From Traorella massiliensis (GTDB lineage: Bacteria; Bacillota_I; Bacilli_A; Erysipelotrichales; Erysipelotrichaceae): 64,000 bases of DNA. Positions 1-9,140 of the stretch are shown here, piece by piece (the first letter of the stretch is position 1; each line of letters starts with the position of its first letter). A program made the position numbers and the translations under genes. The notes under the pieces were generated by a model, which saw nothing but the letters and a program-made list of their open reading frames with translations, had not been told where the DNA came from and ran no database searches. The stretch covers positions 434,001-498,000 of the forward strand of contig NZ_LT629969.1 of NCBI RefSeq assembly GCF_900104665.1, given 5' to 3'.

Positions 1-2515
1 CATCAAAAAGGATCGCATCAGCCATAGATGAACTTAGCTGTGTCATCATATTTGTCATTTCCTGCTGGATCGTGGTTGAAAGTGAAGCCATAGCTTCATT
101 GACTGCCTGCTGCATAGCCGCTGCAAACTGTGCTTCAATACCGCTTTCCTGAAGAAGTGTACTTAACTCAGAAGAAAGCATTTGCTTTGTTTCTTCAGAA
201 TGAATATAATCAGAGAAATATTGATCTAACTGAGTAATATCAAACATATCATTAGCACTGGCATATTTTTGATAATCTTCCAGTATTTCCATAAAAAGAC
301 TTTGTAGTTGTTCAGATGTGATATTAATACTACCGTTTTCTTCAATAAAGCCTTCAATAGCATGCTGTATTTTTTCAATAACTTGTTGAGATGAGAGATA
401 TTCTTCAAATTGCTGAGGGAAGGAAGCAATATCTGTGTTTTCAAGAAGATAGTTTTGAAAATCAGTTATGATCATTTCCATTGTACCCTGCAAAGCATCT
501 TCAGGTAGATCAAATTCTATCTGTGATAAGATCTGACTTAAATCAAAAGATGGCAGAGTGATATTTGCAAGAGCTTCATTTAAGCTGGTCATATCAATAT
601 TGATTCTGCTTTCATCAATAATAAAGGCAGATTGCAGCACATCCGTATTGATTGAAAATATGGAAGAGAGATCAAAGGAAGTTTCACTTTCTTCACCAAA
701 GACATTGCCGGTGAATACATCAATTTGTGGAGATGCCAGCTGACTTTGAACAATTGGACTATTGGCAGCTTCTTCAATTAAATGACTGGTCAGGGAAGCA
801 GGATAATAGATACCACTTGTCAGCATAGCTGCCGTTGTACCTTCTTTTGGCTGAACGATACCGACAATTGTCAGATCTTCACCCTTTTCAACGACTTCTT
901 TCATATAAGCGTCATCATCAGACTTATCAACCCATATCTGATATTCTTCATCATATTGATATTGATCATAAGCATTGATCAACTTAAAAGTTAAACCAAG
1001 GATATCGTCATAATCATATGCTGTCGTATTTTCCGGTACGGTTACGTTTTCATTTGCGGCAAACTGACGAATCATCGCATCTAAATCATCATAATCACGA
1101 AGTCCTAATGTATAAAGAAGAAAATCACTGATACTTCCTCTTGAACTAAGAACAAGCACACACTCATTATAGTTTTGAGGCCAATGTCCGGCTTTCATAT
1201 CATATTGATCTGCAAATAAATCGGTATTCGCCGGCATGGCAGCAAAGACATCCGTACTAGTCATTGAAGCTACCATACTGTTAGATGTATTCGTTGAAGA
1301 AAATCCTAAGGCTGCAAATGAGCTATCTGGATTGACTTGTCTTATTTTTCCATCGTTGATGCTGTATATCTGAGGGACAATATTGTATTCATATTCGATA
1401 GCTTTGACATACTCATCAATGCCACTTTCATCTTCCTCAAGATATCTTTTTAAAGAAGCAAGATCATTAGAACCTACTTTTGAAAATATATTTGTCAGCA
1501 TTTCATTTACTTTTATTTCACCCTGTTGCTCTTCATCAATTTGACTGGAAGCATTTGAGAACATAGTAGTCATATCAAAACTGCTGCTTTGAAGTTCTAA
1601 AGGATATTCAGAAAGAGTTTCTTCCTCAATATTGCTGATATATGTGCTGACGCCATTTGAAAGAGACAAAATCAAAGAGATTCCAATAATTCCAATCGAG
1701 CCGGCAAATGAAGTCAGCAAAGTTCTTCCTTTTTTTGTTTTTAGGTTATTAAAACTTAAAGCCAGGGCTGTCAGAAGTGACATGGATGATTTACCCATAT
1801 TTTTATGCTGAGGTTTCTCTAGCGAACTTTCATCAACTGCAAATGGATTGCTGTCAGATAAGATCTTACCATCACGAAGTTTAATGATACGTGTAGCATA
1901 AGCTTCAGCTAATTCAGGATTATGTGTTACCATTACGACCAGACGATCTTTTGCCACTTCTTTTAATAAATCCATGACCTGAATGCTCGTATCGCTATCT
2001 AAAGCTCCTGTCGGTTCATCAGCCAAAAGAATATCTGGATCATTGACAAGAGCTCTAGCAATGGCAACACGCTGCATCTGACCTCCTGATAGCTGGTTTG
2101 GCTTTTTGTGGGACTGCTCTTTTAAACCAACTTCATCCAGAGCCTGCAATGCACGTTTCCGTCTTTCGTTTTTAGAAATTCCAGATATTGTTAAAGCAAG
2201 TTCTACATTTGACAGAACACTTTGATGAGGAATCAGATTATAGCTTTGAAAAACAAAGCCTATCGTATGATTACGATAGCTGTCCCAATCTTTATCTTTA
2301 TAGTTTTTAGTAGAAATACCATTAATGATCAAATCACCACTGTCATAACGGTCTAAACCGCCAATAATATTCAACATCGTTGTCTTACCGGAACCACTAG
2401 GGCCTAAAACAGCCACAAATTCATTATCACGAAGGTTAAAAGACACTCCATCTAATGCTTTTTGAACTAAATTACCGGTTTTATATTCCTTATAAATATT
2501 TTTGATCTGAAGCAT
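1..2515 (-). CDS. ABC exporter, ATPase fused to MacB/FtsX-like permease (partial, C-terminus outside window)
   Basis: The open frame reads without a stop from ATG at 2515 to the window edge (838 codons). The first ~220 residues are an ABC ATPase of the LolD/MacB type, with Walker A GPSGSGKT (residues 38-45), signature [15 protein letters not shown], Walker [13 protein letters not shown] and the H-loop in MVTHNPE. A basic linker is followed by a membrane helix near residue 270 and a long Ser/Glu/Gln-rich extracellular region. The remaining FtsX-type helices would lie upstream of base 1. The RBS AAGGAG lies 8 nt before the ATG. ATPase-permease fusions of this size are common in gut Bacillota and are thought to export peptides or lipophilic compounds. 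The substrate cannot be read here. No regulator is adjacent. Confidence 0.9.
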   Translation of the reverse strand, partial: MLQIKNIYKEYKTGNLVQKALDGVSFNLRDNEFVAVLGPSGSGKTTMLNIIGGLDRYDSGDLIINGISTKNYKDKDWDSYRNHTIGFVFQSYNLIPHQSVLSNVELALTISGISKNERRKRALQALDEVGLKEQSHKKPNQLSGGQMQRVAIARALVNDPDILLADEPTGALDSDTSIQVMDLLKEVAKDRLVVMVTHNPELAEAYATRIIKLRDGKILSDSNPFAVDESSLEKPQHKNMGKSSMSLLTALALSFNNLKTKKGRTLLTSFAGSIGIIGISLILSLSNGVSTYISNIEEETLSEYPLELQSSSFDMTTMFSNASSQIDEEQQGEIKVNEMLTNIFSKVGSNDLASLKRYLEEDESGIDEYVKAIEYEYNIVPQIYSINDGKIRQVNPDSSFAALGFSSTNTSNSMVASMTSTDVFAAMPANTDLFADQYDMKAGHWPQNYNECVLVLSSRGSISDFLLYTLGLRDYDDLDAMIRQFAANENVTVPENTTAYDYDDILGLTFKLINAYDQYQYDEEYQIWVDKSDDDAYMKEVVEKGEDLTIVGIVQPKEGTTAAMLTSGIYYPASLTSHLIEEAANSPIVQSQLASPQIDVFTGNVFGEESETSFDLSSIFSINTDVLQSAFIIDESRINIDMTSLNEALANITLPSFDLSQILSQIEFDLPEDALQGTMEMIITDFQNYLLENTDIASFPQQFEEYLSSQQVIEKIQHAIEGFIEENGSINITSEQLQSLFMEILEDYQKYASANDMFDITQLDQYFSDYIHSEETKQMLSSELSTLLQESGIEAQFAAAMQQAVNEAMASLSTTIQQEMTNMMTQLSSSMADAILFD

Positions 2516-2614
2516 GTACTCACTCCTTGCATATGTTCACCCTCATGATGATCAAAATAATCCAACATATTATATCATAGTATACCTTTATCTAAAATTA
2601 AAAAGAATCATAGT

Positions 2615-2643
2615 TTGAATAAAACCGTTAATTTGTATAAAAT
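2615..2643 (+). promoter_or_regulatory. Predicted sigma-A promoter of the DUF3592-like gene
   Basis: TTGAAT (2615-2620), a 17-nt spacer and TAAAAT (2638-2643) lie 37 nt before the ATG at 2681. The TTG in the -35 box could be read as a start codon of a longer frame, but a promoter here argues for the ATG start. Confidence 0.55.
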
Positions 2644-2680
2644 AGATATGTCGATAATTTTATTCATTAAAGGAGAAAAT

Positions 2681-3232
2681 ATGAGCGAACATGAAATGAT
2701 AAAACTAGTATTTGGAATATTTTTATTATTAGGAGGTTTTGTTTTAATTTTCCTTTCCTTTACCCTTTTTTATAAGTATCTGATTCAAGATAAAAGATGT
2801 AATAAAAAAACAAAGGGAATCGTAACTGGATATACAATGGCCAGATATGGAAGCAAGGGAAGTGGTGTTCATTTACCTATTGTAAATTATTGGGTGGATG
2901 GAAAAGAGTATCAAGTAAAAGGACCGATATTTAAAGCATATATCGTAAAAAATGTAACAACTCCTTTTCATAAAAATGAATTGGAAGTTGAAGCTGATGA
3001 GAAACAGAGGCTGATCATCAAACGTCATACGAATACTTTTGTAGGTATTTATAAAAATCCTATGGAAGAATTATATCCATTAAACAGTGAAATCGATGTC
3101 TTTTATGATCCTCATCGTCCTAAATTTTCTTATGTAGAAAGATATTGTGATCAAAAATGGGTGTTCTGGCTTACTTTTCTTTGTGGTATTGGAACATGGG
3201 TCATTGATCTGCTGATTCAAATTTTATTGTAA
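2681..3232 (+). CDS. DUF3592-like membrane protein
   Basis: This 183-residue protein has an N-terminal membrane helix (about residues 8-32), a soluble beta-rich middle section and a C-terminal helix (about 160-182). The middle carries YWVDGKEYQVKG and a VFYDPHRPKFSYVERY tail, a pattern typical of DUF3592 domains. The ATG at 2681 has AAAGGAG 8 nt upstream; the longer upstream TTG start has no RBS and falls in the predicted promoter. The function of the family is unknown. A frameshifted relative lies at 19069-19330. The gene is monocistronic, ending in a hairpin shared with the converging lrp-like gene. Confidence 0.8.
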   Translation: MSEHEMIKLVFGIFLLLGGFVLIFLSFTLFYKYLIQDKRCNKKTKGIVTGYTMARYGSKGSGVHLPIVNYWVDGKEYQVKGPIFKAYIVKNVTTPFHKNELEVEADEKQRLIIKRHTNTFVGIYKNPMEELYPLNSEIDVFYDPHRPKFSYVERYCDQKWVFWLTFLCGIGTWVIDLLIQILL

Positions 3233-3266
3233 AAAATCCAAAAGCTTCATAGCTCATGGATTTTTT
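3231..3266. terminator. Bidirectional intrinsic terminator
   Basis: AAAAAATCCA (3231-3240) pairs with TGGATTTTTT (3257-3266), with T-runs on both strands. It closes the DUF3592-like gene on + and the Lrp-like gene on -, and overlaps both stop codons. Confidence 0.8.
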
Positions 3267-3724
3267 TATAATCTTAGTCCTTTGATATCTTTGATTCTAG
3301 AAAGGATCATATTGCTGCTACATTCAATGATTCCGGGCAGCTTATCAATTGTATTATAAATGAGGTTTTCCATTTCTTCTCCAGAAGAAGCAACTGCATG
3401 AACATGGAGCTTACTTTTACCGGTCACACGATAAATCTGGGTAATAATATCATTGTTATTCAAAATTTGTGCAACTTCCATTAAGGCATCCGGTTTTGTC
3501 TCAATTTCAAAGTAGCAGGAAACAGCCCCGCTAATTTTTTGAGGATTGATAATGGTTGTATATTCTTCAATGATTCCTTTTTGTTCAAGGGCTTGGACGC
3601 GCATTTTAACAGCGACGCGTGAAATACCGATTTGCGCTCCAATTTCAGAATAAGACATACGGGCATTTTGAATTAAAAGCTGGACAATCTTTTGATCCGT
3701 TTCGTCAAGTCCATTTAAAAACAT
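3266..3724 (-). CDS. Lrp/AsnC-family transcriptional regulator
   Basis: This 152-residue protein has the usual two-part layout. An N-terminal winged helix-turn-helix (LDETDQKIVQLLIQNARMSY, recognition helix in IGISRVAVKMRV) is followed by a RAM/ligand-binding domain from about residue 60 with the VTGKSKLHVHAV strand. The start at 3724 has AGAGGTG about 9 nt upstream, and a promoter sits further upstream, so the longer TTG frame is rejected. It is divergent from the MATE pump at 3880; Lrp-type regulators often control a neighbouring transporter and themselves in response to an amino acid. The ligand is unknown. Confidence 0.9.
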   Translation of the reverse strand: MFLNGLDETDQKIVQLLIQNARMSYSEIGAQIGISRVAVKMRVQALEQKGIIEEYTTIINPQKISGAVSCYFEIETKPDALMEVAQILNNNDIITQIYRVTGKSKLHVHAVASSGEEMENLIYNTIDKLPGIIECSSNMILSRIKDIKGLRL

Positions 3725-3749
3725 GAAAGATACACCTCTCTTTTTGATA

Positions 3750-3778
3750 ATTATATAGTCTAGAAAATAAGACGTCAA
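3750..3778 (-). promoter_or_regulatory. Predicted sigma-A promoter of the Lrp-like gene
   Basis: On the minus strand TTGACG (3778-3773), a 17-nt spacer and a perfect TATAAT (3755-3750) precede the ATG at 3724. The promoter is back-to-back with the MATE promoter, with about 19 nt between the two -35 boxes, so one Lrp complex could cover both. Confidence 0.75.
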
Positions 3779-3797
3779 TAATAAGGCAAAGATAATA

Positions 3798-3827
3798 TTG
3801 ACATATGTTTATAGAAAAAGCTATAAT
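3798..3827 (+). promoter_or_regulatory. Predicted sigma-A promoter of the MATE gene
   Basis: Perfect TTGACA (3798-3803), an 18-nt spacer and perfect TATAAT (3822-3827) precede the MATE start at 3880. Confidence 0.8.
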
Positions 3828-3879
3828 ATATTACGATTGTTAATAAAAAACTTACGAAAGGAAATCTGGTGATATTTCA

Positions 3880-5217
3880 ATGGAAAATGAATTAACAAAA
3901 GGTCCCATCGTAAAAACAATGCTTTGTTTTGCGATTCCGATGATCTTAGGTGATCTGCTTCAGCAGTGCTACAATATAGCGGATACGCTTATTGTAGGGA
4001 AATATTTGGGAGAAAATGCATTAGCCGCTGTAGGCTCAGCTTTCTCTTTGATGACCTTTCTTACTTCAATTCTTTTAGGACTTTCGATGGGAAGCGGTAC
4101 TGTCTTTTCAATTCGTTATGGAAAAAAGGATGAACAAGGATTAAAAGAAGATATTCTTGCATCCTTTGTTCTTTTAAGTATTGTTACAATTGTATTAAAT
4201 ATTCTTATATTTGCCGGTATTGACTGGATTATTTGGGTTTTACGTACACCTGCTAACCTGAGTGGGCTGATGCGTGAATATCTGATTGTTATCTTTGCAG
4301 GTATGATTGGTATCTTTTTATATAATTTTTTTGCTTCTTTGTTACGTTCTTTAGGAAATTCAGTGGTTCCTCTTATCTTTTTAGCAATATCTGCTATTTT
4401 AAATATTGTTTTGGATTTGTGGTTTGTCGTAGGACTGAAACGAGGTGTGGCAGGAGCTGCCGAAGCTACAGTAATTTCACAATATGTTTCAGGCATCGGT
4501 ATTGCCTTATATACCCGTATTAAATTTCCAAAGCTTTTTCAAAAAGATAAAGAAGTGAAGCTGAAAATAGAGAATATTCGCAGAATTACAAATTTTTCTT
4601 CTTTAACTTGTTTACAGCAGTCAATTATGAATTTAGGAATCTTAGCAGTACAGGGACTTGTGAATAGCTTTGGAACGACAGTTATGGCAGCTTTTGCGGC
4701 AGCCGTAAAAATTGATGCTTTTGCGTACCTGCCGGTTCAAGATTTTGGAAATGCATTTTCTGTTTTTATTGCCCAAAACTATGGTGCCAAGAAAAGTGAT
4801 CGTATCAAAAAAGGAATCAAAGCAGCAGCTTTTATTTCTGTTGCTTTCAGCTTAGCGATTTCTTTATGTGTCGTTATTTTTGCGAAACCGTTAATGAGTC
4901 TTTTTATTGATGCGAGCGAAGGAGCAGAGGTGATTGCTATTGGAATGCAGTATTTACATATCGAAGGTGTTTTCTATTTTATGATCGGTATCCTCTTTCT
5001 TTTATATGGTCTATATCGTGCTTTAGCAAGACCCGGTATGTCAGTTATACTGACTATTGTATCATTAGGCGTACGTGTTTTATTAGCTTATATACTTTCA
5101 GCAATTCCTCAGATTGGTGTCATAGGCATCTGGTGGTCCGTGCCTATTGGCTGGCTTTTGGCAGATGTTTTAGGTATCATTTATTATTTTATTCATAGAA
5201 AAAGGCTTTATTTATAA
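3880..5217 (+). CDS. MATE-family efflux transporter
   Basis: This 445-residue integral membrane protein has about 12 hydrophobic helices and two homologous halves. It opens with LTKGPIVKTMLCFAIPMILG and IADTLIVGKYLGENALAAVG, the family's characteristic first-repeat motif. MATE proteins exchange cations for drugs or metabolites across the cytoplasmic membrane. The RBS is weak or distant (AAAGGAAA about 16 nt upstream). It has its own consensus promoter and is divergent from an Lrp-like regulator, suggesting regulated export of an amino acid or amino-acid-like compound; this is inference. Confidence 0.92.
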   Translation: MENELTKGPIVKTMLCFAIPMILGDLLQQCYNIADTLIVGKYLGENALAAVGSAFSLMTFLTSILLGLSMGSGTVFSIRYGKKDEQGLKEDILASFVLLSIVTIVLNILIFAGIDWIIWVLRTPANLSGLMREYLIVIFAGMIGIFLYNFFASLLRSLGNSVVPLIFLAISAILNIVLDLWFVVGLKRGVAGAAEATVISQYVSGIGIALYTRIKFPKLFQKDKEVKLKIENIRRITNFSSLTCLQQSIMNLGILAVQGLVNSFGTTVMAAFAAAVKIDAFAYLPVQDFGNAFSVFIAQNYGAKKSDRIKKGIKAAAFISVAFSLAISLCVVIFAKPLMSLFIDASEGAEVIAIGMQYLHIEGVFYFMIGILFLLYGLYRALARPGMSVILTIVSLGVRVLLAYILSAIPQIGVIGIWWSVPIGWLLADVLGIIYYFIHRKRLYL

Positions 5218-5300
5218 AGATTATTTAATAAGTTATCGAAATATTTATGATATAATAGCAATGTTTTAAATATAATGCTTTATAAATACGGAGGGAAAAT

Positions 5301-5750
5301 ATGATAAATATATATGAAGTACAAGATAAGAATGATGATTTAATTAATGCTTTGTTAGAAGTATGGGAAGATTCTGTAAGAGCAACGCATCTGTTTCTTT
5401 CAGATGAAGAAATACAGAATATTAAAAAATATGTTCCGATGGGATTATCAGAAATTGGTCATCTGATCATTGCATCGGATGAAAACAAAAATCCTCTTGC
5501 ATTTATGGGAATTGAAGATGGAAAGCTTGAAATGCTGTTTATTAAAAATAGTGAAAGAGGAAAAGGCTTGGGGAAGCGGTTATTAAATTATGGGATTGAA
5601 CAGTATCATGTCCATGAGTTAGCAGTGAATGAACAAAATCCACAAGCCAAAGGTTTTTATGAACATATGGGATTTAAGGTTTATCAAAGAAATGAATTAG
5701 ATGATCAGGGAAATCCTTATCCTGTTCTATATATGAAATTAGAAAAATAA
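5301..5750 (+). CDS. GNAT-family N-acetyltransferase
   Basis: This 149-residue single-domain protein has the acetyl-CoA binding motif A (ERGKGLGKRLLNYGI, about residues 87-101) and motif B (VNEQNPQAKGFYEHMGFKVY). It resembles YjaB/PhnO-type small-molecule or protein acetyltransferases. The RBS GGAGGGAAA lies just before the ATG, and a TATAAT is visible at 5251-5256. The substrate is unknown. Confidence 0.9.
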   Translation: MINIYEVQDKNDDLINALLEVWEDSVRATHLFLSDEEIQNIKKYVPMGLSEIGHLIIASDENKNPLAFMGIEDGKLEMLFIKNSERGKGLGKRLLNYGIEQYHVHELAVNEQNPQAKGFYEHMGFKVYQRNELDDQGNPYPVLYMKLEK

Positions 5751-5774
5751 GAAAAGGAAAAGATCAAAGTTCAT

Positions 5775-5936
5775 ATGAAAAATTATGAGGATATAGGATT
5801 TTTAATGGGTGCTGTGGCTGGTGCCTTTCTTACAGGTATTTGCGTTTATTTCACAAAAAGTGCTGTCTCGGCAGTAATTTCATTTGTATGTGTCTTAATA
5901 GGCGGATGGATAGGAAAATCGATTCATAAGAGCTGA
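5775..5936 (+). CDS. Small hydrophobic membrane protein (53 aa)
   Basis: ATG at 5775 opens a 53-codon frame ending in TGA at 5934-5936. It holds two hydrophobic segments (residues 7-25 and 29-47) rich in Gly/Ala, with GAVAGAF and IGGWIGK glycine-zipper-like spacing, and a basic C-terminus (KSIHKS). An AAAAGGAAAAG stretch about 10-15 nt upstream could be the RBS, and the gene sits 24 nt after the GNAT stop, so it may share that transcript. No family is recognised. Expression is unproven. Confidence 0.5.
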   Translation: MKNYEDIGFLMGAVAGAFLTGICVYFTKSAVSAVISFVCVLIGGWIGKSIHKS

Positions 5937-5961
5937 TGATCCTTATCATAAAAAATTTTAC

Positions 5962-5990
5962 TTGTAAAATAAAAATCAGTATGATAAATT
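5962..5990 (+). promoter_or_regulatory. Promoter of repeat-leader cassette 1
   Basis: TTGTAA (5962-5967), a 17-nt spacer and TAAATT (5985-5990). The second cassette has TTGTCA, 17 nt and TAAATT at the homologous place (51319-51347). The GATAAATTAAA block that follows is conserved in both. Transcripts from here would carry the leader RBS, the leader ORF and the AAGC repeat. Confidence 0.55.
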
Positions 5991-6029
5991 AAAGATATAG
6001 AAAAAAAATCAGAAAGGAGCTTGACAGAT

Positions 6030-6212
<183 letters not shown>

Positions 6213-6260
6213 TGAGAAGCAATTGGCATATTTTAAGTAAGTAGAAAGAAAGGAGACAAA

Positions 6261-7997
6261 ATGAGAAAGCTATTTACATCGTTTATTTCTGTATTAATGG
6301 TATTTGGGTTAATGACGCCAGTAAGCGCCGATGGTGGTAACACTATTGTCAAAAATGGCAATCAAATAACGATCACCATCTCTAGTGCCCATCCTGACGT
6401 AGAATTCTTCTTAAATGATAGTGGCGAAGACGTGATCGTTAGATTTGCTACCGGAGAGCCAAATGAAACAGTTGTTGATGCTGATGACGAAGTGATCTTT
6501 ACAACAAACGGGAATATAATGGATGGTGATTTTTCGGTAAATTTCAATGACAACTTGCGAAATTTACCAGAGCCGGTTACGCTGAACATAACTTTGAATA
6601 ATTTTAAGATTTTGAATAATGACGCTTATTATTTTTCTACATGGAATCACAGTAAATTCAATCAAATAAATGTCAATATGACACTCATAGGTGAAAATGA
6701 GATATCAGTAGGAGGTACTTGGCAAGGAAGAAATGCACTGAATGTACCAGCGGGTTCTACATATAAGATCGGCGGTAATGGCTCAATCAAATTAACTGGT
6801 ACATATGCGATTGCGTCTGGTGGTACTGTATATGTAACCGATGAAGCAAAACTTGCCGAAGGCAGTAGTCCTATATCAAATGTAACTTTATATAATCATT
6901 CAAACAATGACTCATGGGGCAAGAAGATCGAACTTAACTCAATTGCTTTTGTTGATGCTAATAAAGAACTGAATGTCGGAGATGATTACCAATCTCAAAT
7001 TAATTATGAACCCTCTGATATACCTGATGATGAAAAAACAGTGACTTACGCATCATCAAATGAGGAAGTGGCAACAGTTGATACAAATGGTTTGGTATCT
7101 GCCACTAAAGAGGGAAAAACAACAATCACTGCTACATCGACAATTGATCCAAATATCAAAGCTACTTGTGAAATAACCGTAGTAAATAAAGTATATTCTG
7201 TATCAGTTACTCCTTCTAAAATAACCTTGCCTACTGTTAAGGAAGGTTATGATCCGCAAGATCCAGAGTATATAACCATTAAAAATACTGGCAATCAAAC
7301 AATCCTTTTAGAAGATCATGGAGCAAATCCTTGGCTTATCATCACTCTTGATAAGAATACTTTAAAACCAAATGAAGAAGCTAAAGTATCGATCAAACTA
7401 AAAGATGGTCTAAGTGCTGAAACAAGATCGACCTTAAAAGGCTTTATCACTTATACAAGTGAAGATGGTAATTATAGAGATCATGCCCGCTTTGAAGTAA
7501 CTTATGAAGTAAGACACGATATGAAATATGTCGAAGCTAAAGATGCTACTCATTTAGAAGATGGGAATATTGCTTACTGGTATTGTGAATATTGTGATAA
7601 ATACTTTAAAGATGGTGCCGGAAGAAATGAGTTTACATTAAAGGATCTTATTATTCCAAAGCTGACGGAGCATACTGCCGATGGATCAGGCTGGCATTCT
7701 GATGAAACAAGTCATTGGAATACCTGTGAATGTGGTGAAAAAATAAATGAAGCGGTGCATACATATGCGTGGGTAACGGATAAAGAAGCAACAGCTACAG
7801 AAACAGGTCTGAAACATGAAGAATGTAGTATCTGCGGACATGTGAAAGAGGCAGTAGAAATACCTGTATTAGAAGATACAGAAGTTCAAACACCAGAAAC
7901 AAGTGATACCGGTATAGTAGGAGTTTATGTAAGCTTATTGTCTGCAAGTGCTTTACTTCTATTTGTTTTAAAAAGAAAATATAAAAAAATCGGGTGA
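6261..7997 (+). CDS. Secreted surface protein with Ig-like domain and C-terminal anchor
   Basis: This 578-residue protein has a clear signal peptide (RKLFTSFISVLMVFGLMTPVSA, cleavage near residue 24). It then has a beta-rich region, a BIG2-type Ig-like domain (about residues 230-310, with VTYASSNEEVATVDTNGLVS), and a further beta-sandwich. A Cys/His-rich module follows (about 480-545: CECGEK, HEECSICGH). It ends in TPETSDTG, a hydrophobic helix and KRKYKK, which resembles a sortase or cell-wall sorting signal with a non-LPXTG motif. The RBS AAAGGAG lies before ATG 6261. Expression is probably controlled by the AAGC leader directly upstream. The ligand is unknown. Confidence 0.88.
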   Translation: MRKLFTSFISVLMVFGLMTPVSADGGNTIVKNGNQITITISSAHPDVEFFLNDSGEDVIVRFATGEPNETVVDADDEVIFTTNGNIMDGDFSVNFNDNLRNLPEPVTLNITLNNFKILNNDAYYFSTWNHSKFNQINVNMTLIGENEISVGGTWQGRNALNVPAGSTYKIGGNGSIKLTGTYAIASGGTVYVTDEAKLAEGSSPISNVTLYNHSNNDSWGKKIELNSIAFVDANKELNVGDDYQSQINYEPSDIPDDEKTVTYASSNEEVATVDTNGLVSATKEGKTTITATSTIDPNIKATCEITVVNKVYSVSVTPSKITLPTVKEGYDPQDPEYITIKNTGNQTILLEDHGANPWLIITLDKNTLKPNEEAKVSIKLKDGLSAETRSTLKGFITYTSEDGNYRDHARFEVTYEVRHDMKYVEAKDATHLEDGNIAYWYCEYCDKYFKDGAGRNEFTLKDLIIPKLTEHTADGSGWHSDETSHWNTCECGEKINEAVHTYAWVTDKEATATETGLKHEECSICGHVKEAVEIPVLEDTEVQTPETSDTGIVGVYVSLLSASALLLFVLKRKYKKIG

Positions 7998-8013
7998 GTA
8001 AAACTTATCTAAT

Positions 8014-8054
8014 AGGCATAAACTTCAAATAAAATTTTGGGTTTATGCCTTTTT
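8014..8054 (+). terminator. Intrinsic terminator of the surface-protein gene
   Basis: AGGCATAAAC (8014-8023) pairs perfectly with GTTTATGCCT (8041-8050), followed by TTTT. Confidence 0.85.
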
Positions 8055-8393
8055 AAAAGAGTTTATTTTTTACTTTGATAACTTTTTATCTATCATATGT
8101 CTGTAATTTTTGTTAGTAACTGATGCTAGAGGTATTTGTTCGAACAAGCAGTCTTTGTTATAGCTATTATATTGCTTTTATTAGGCTTTTTTTATGATTG
8201 ATAACTTTTAGAAAAAAGTGATATATGAAAGTGATAAAAATGTGGTAAGAATAAGATAAAACACTTGAAAATAGTTAATGTTTATATGCAACTTCCTATT
8301 TTACTGAAAATTTATGTAGTCTTAACTTGCTCATGATAGAAGTTAGGTAATGATCGAGATATAATTAAAATATCAATGGAAGGTGTGTATTTT
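8055..8393. other. Non-coding gap with a 12-bp palindrome
   Basis: No credible gene is seen. The stretch holds the perfect palindrome TTGTTCGAACAA at 8136-8147; a close relative (CTGTTCGAACAG) occurs at 10189-10200, on the other side of the tandem paralog pair. The palindromes may be protein-binding sites. The last ~60 nt should contain the promoter for the gene at 8394, but no strong consensus is seen. Confidence 0.5.
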
Positions 8394-9140
8394 ATGGGAG
8401 TAAATTATGAAGGGACATACTCGCATTATATCAGTTGGATTATCACAGCGCTTACTATCCTGATGGTTGTCATTTCCATTTTATTTGTAATGCACGGAAT
8501 GAGGAAAGGCCAAGTCAGAAAAAAAGACTGTACAGTACAGACCGTGGGATTTATTCGTACTAAACAGCAGACTGGAATATATGTCAATGAAAACCCTCAG
8601 CTTCTTTTTGAATTAGATGCTTTAGCAAAGGACGGAACAGTGTTTCAGACCAGTGTTCAGAAAATTATTCCTTTGACAAAGATAGCGACTATGATTCCTG
8701 GCATGGCGATCCCAATCCGATATAATTCAGAAAACCGGAGCCAGGCTGTGTGGGATGATAATCCGGATCAATCCTTGGCTGAAGAACTTGTAGTGCGCTA
8801 TCAGTGCCAGAAGCATCCGGAGGATCTTTCTTATGTACAACGAATGGATTTATTGAAAAATGGTGTGATGAAAAAAGTTTTGTTGAAAAGCTTTCGGCTG
8901 ACTGGCAGGCAAGAAGCTGGGGACTGGGAAGCAGAAGCTGTTATTCAGCTATCAGAAGGGGGGCTAGAGGATCCTACGATTGCACGAACCTTATATGTGA
9001 CAAATGATGCATTGGAGTATTTGATCAATGGGCGATATGTGGATGTGTACATCGTTCCAGGCAAAGAAAATCTTTTTGCTTTCGCATTGGATACTGCTGT
9101 AGCATCTGGTCTAAGGAAGGCAGTTTATCATGAACAATAA
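8394..9140 (+). CDS. Membrane-anchored protein of unknown function, paralog 1
   Basis: This 248-residue protein has one N-terminal membrane helix (about residues 15-38) and a basic stop-transfer (MRKGQVRKKD), then two repeated beta-rich segments. The first has GFIRTKQQTGIYVNENPQ and IPIRYN; the second has SFRLTGRQEAGDWEAEAV and VDVYIVPGKENLF. GGAAGGTG lies 8 nt before ATG 8394, preferred over the in-frame ATG at 8376. It is clearly paralogous over its full length to the next gene, whose start it overlaps by 11 nt. The layout recalls DUF3592-like domains in duplicate. The function is not recognised. Confidence 0.8.
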   Translation: MGVNYEGTYSHYISWIITALTILMVVISILFVMHGMRKGQVRKKDCTVQTVGFIRTKQQTGIYVNENPQLLFELDALAKDGTVFQTSVQKIIPLTKIATMIPGMAIPIRYNSENRSQAVWDDNPDQSLAEELVVRYQCQKHPEDLSYVQRMDLLKNGVMKKVLLKSFRLTGRQEAGDWEAEAVIQLSEGGLEDPTIARTLYVTNDALEYLINGRYVDVYIVPGKENLFAFALDTAVASGLRKAVYHEQ

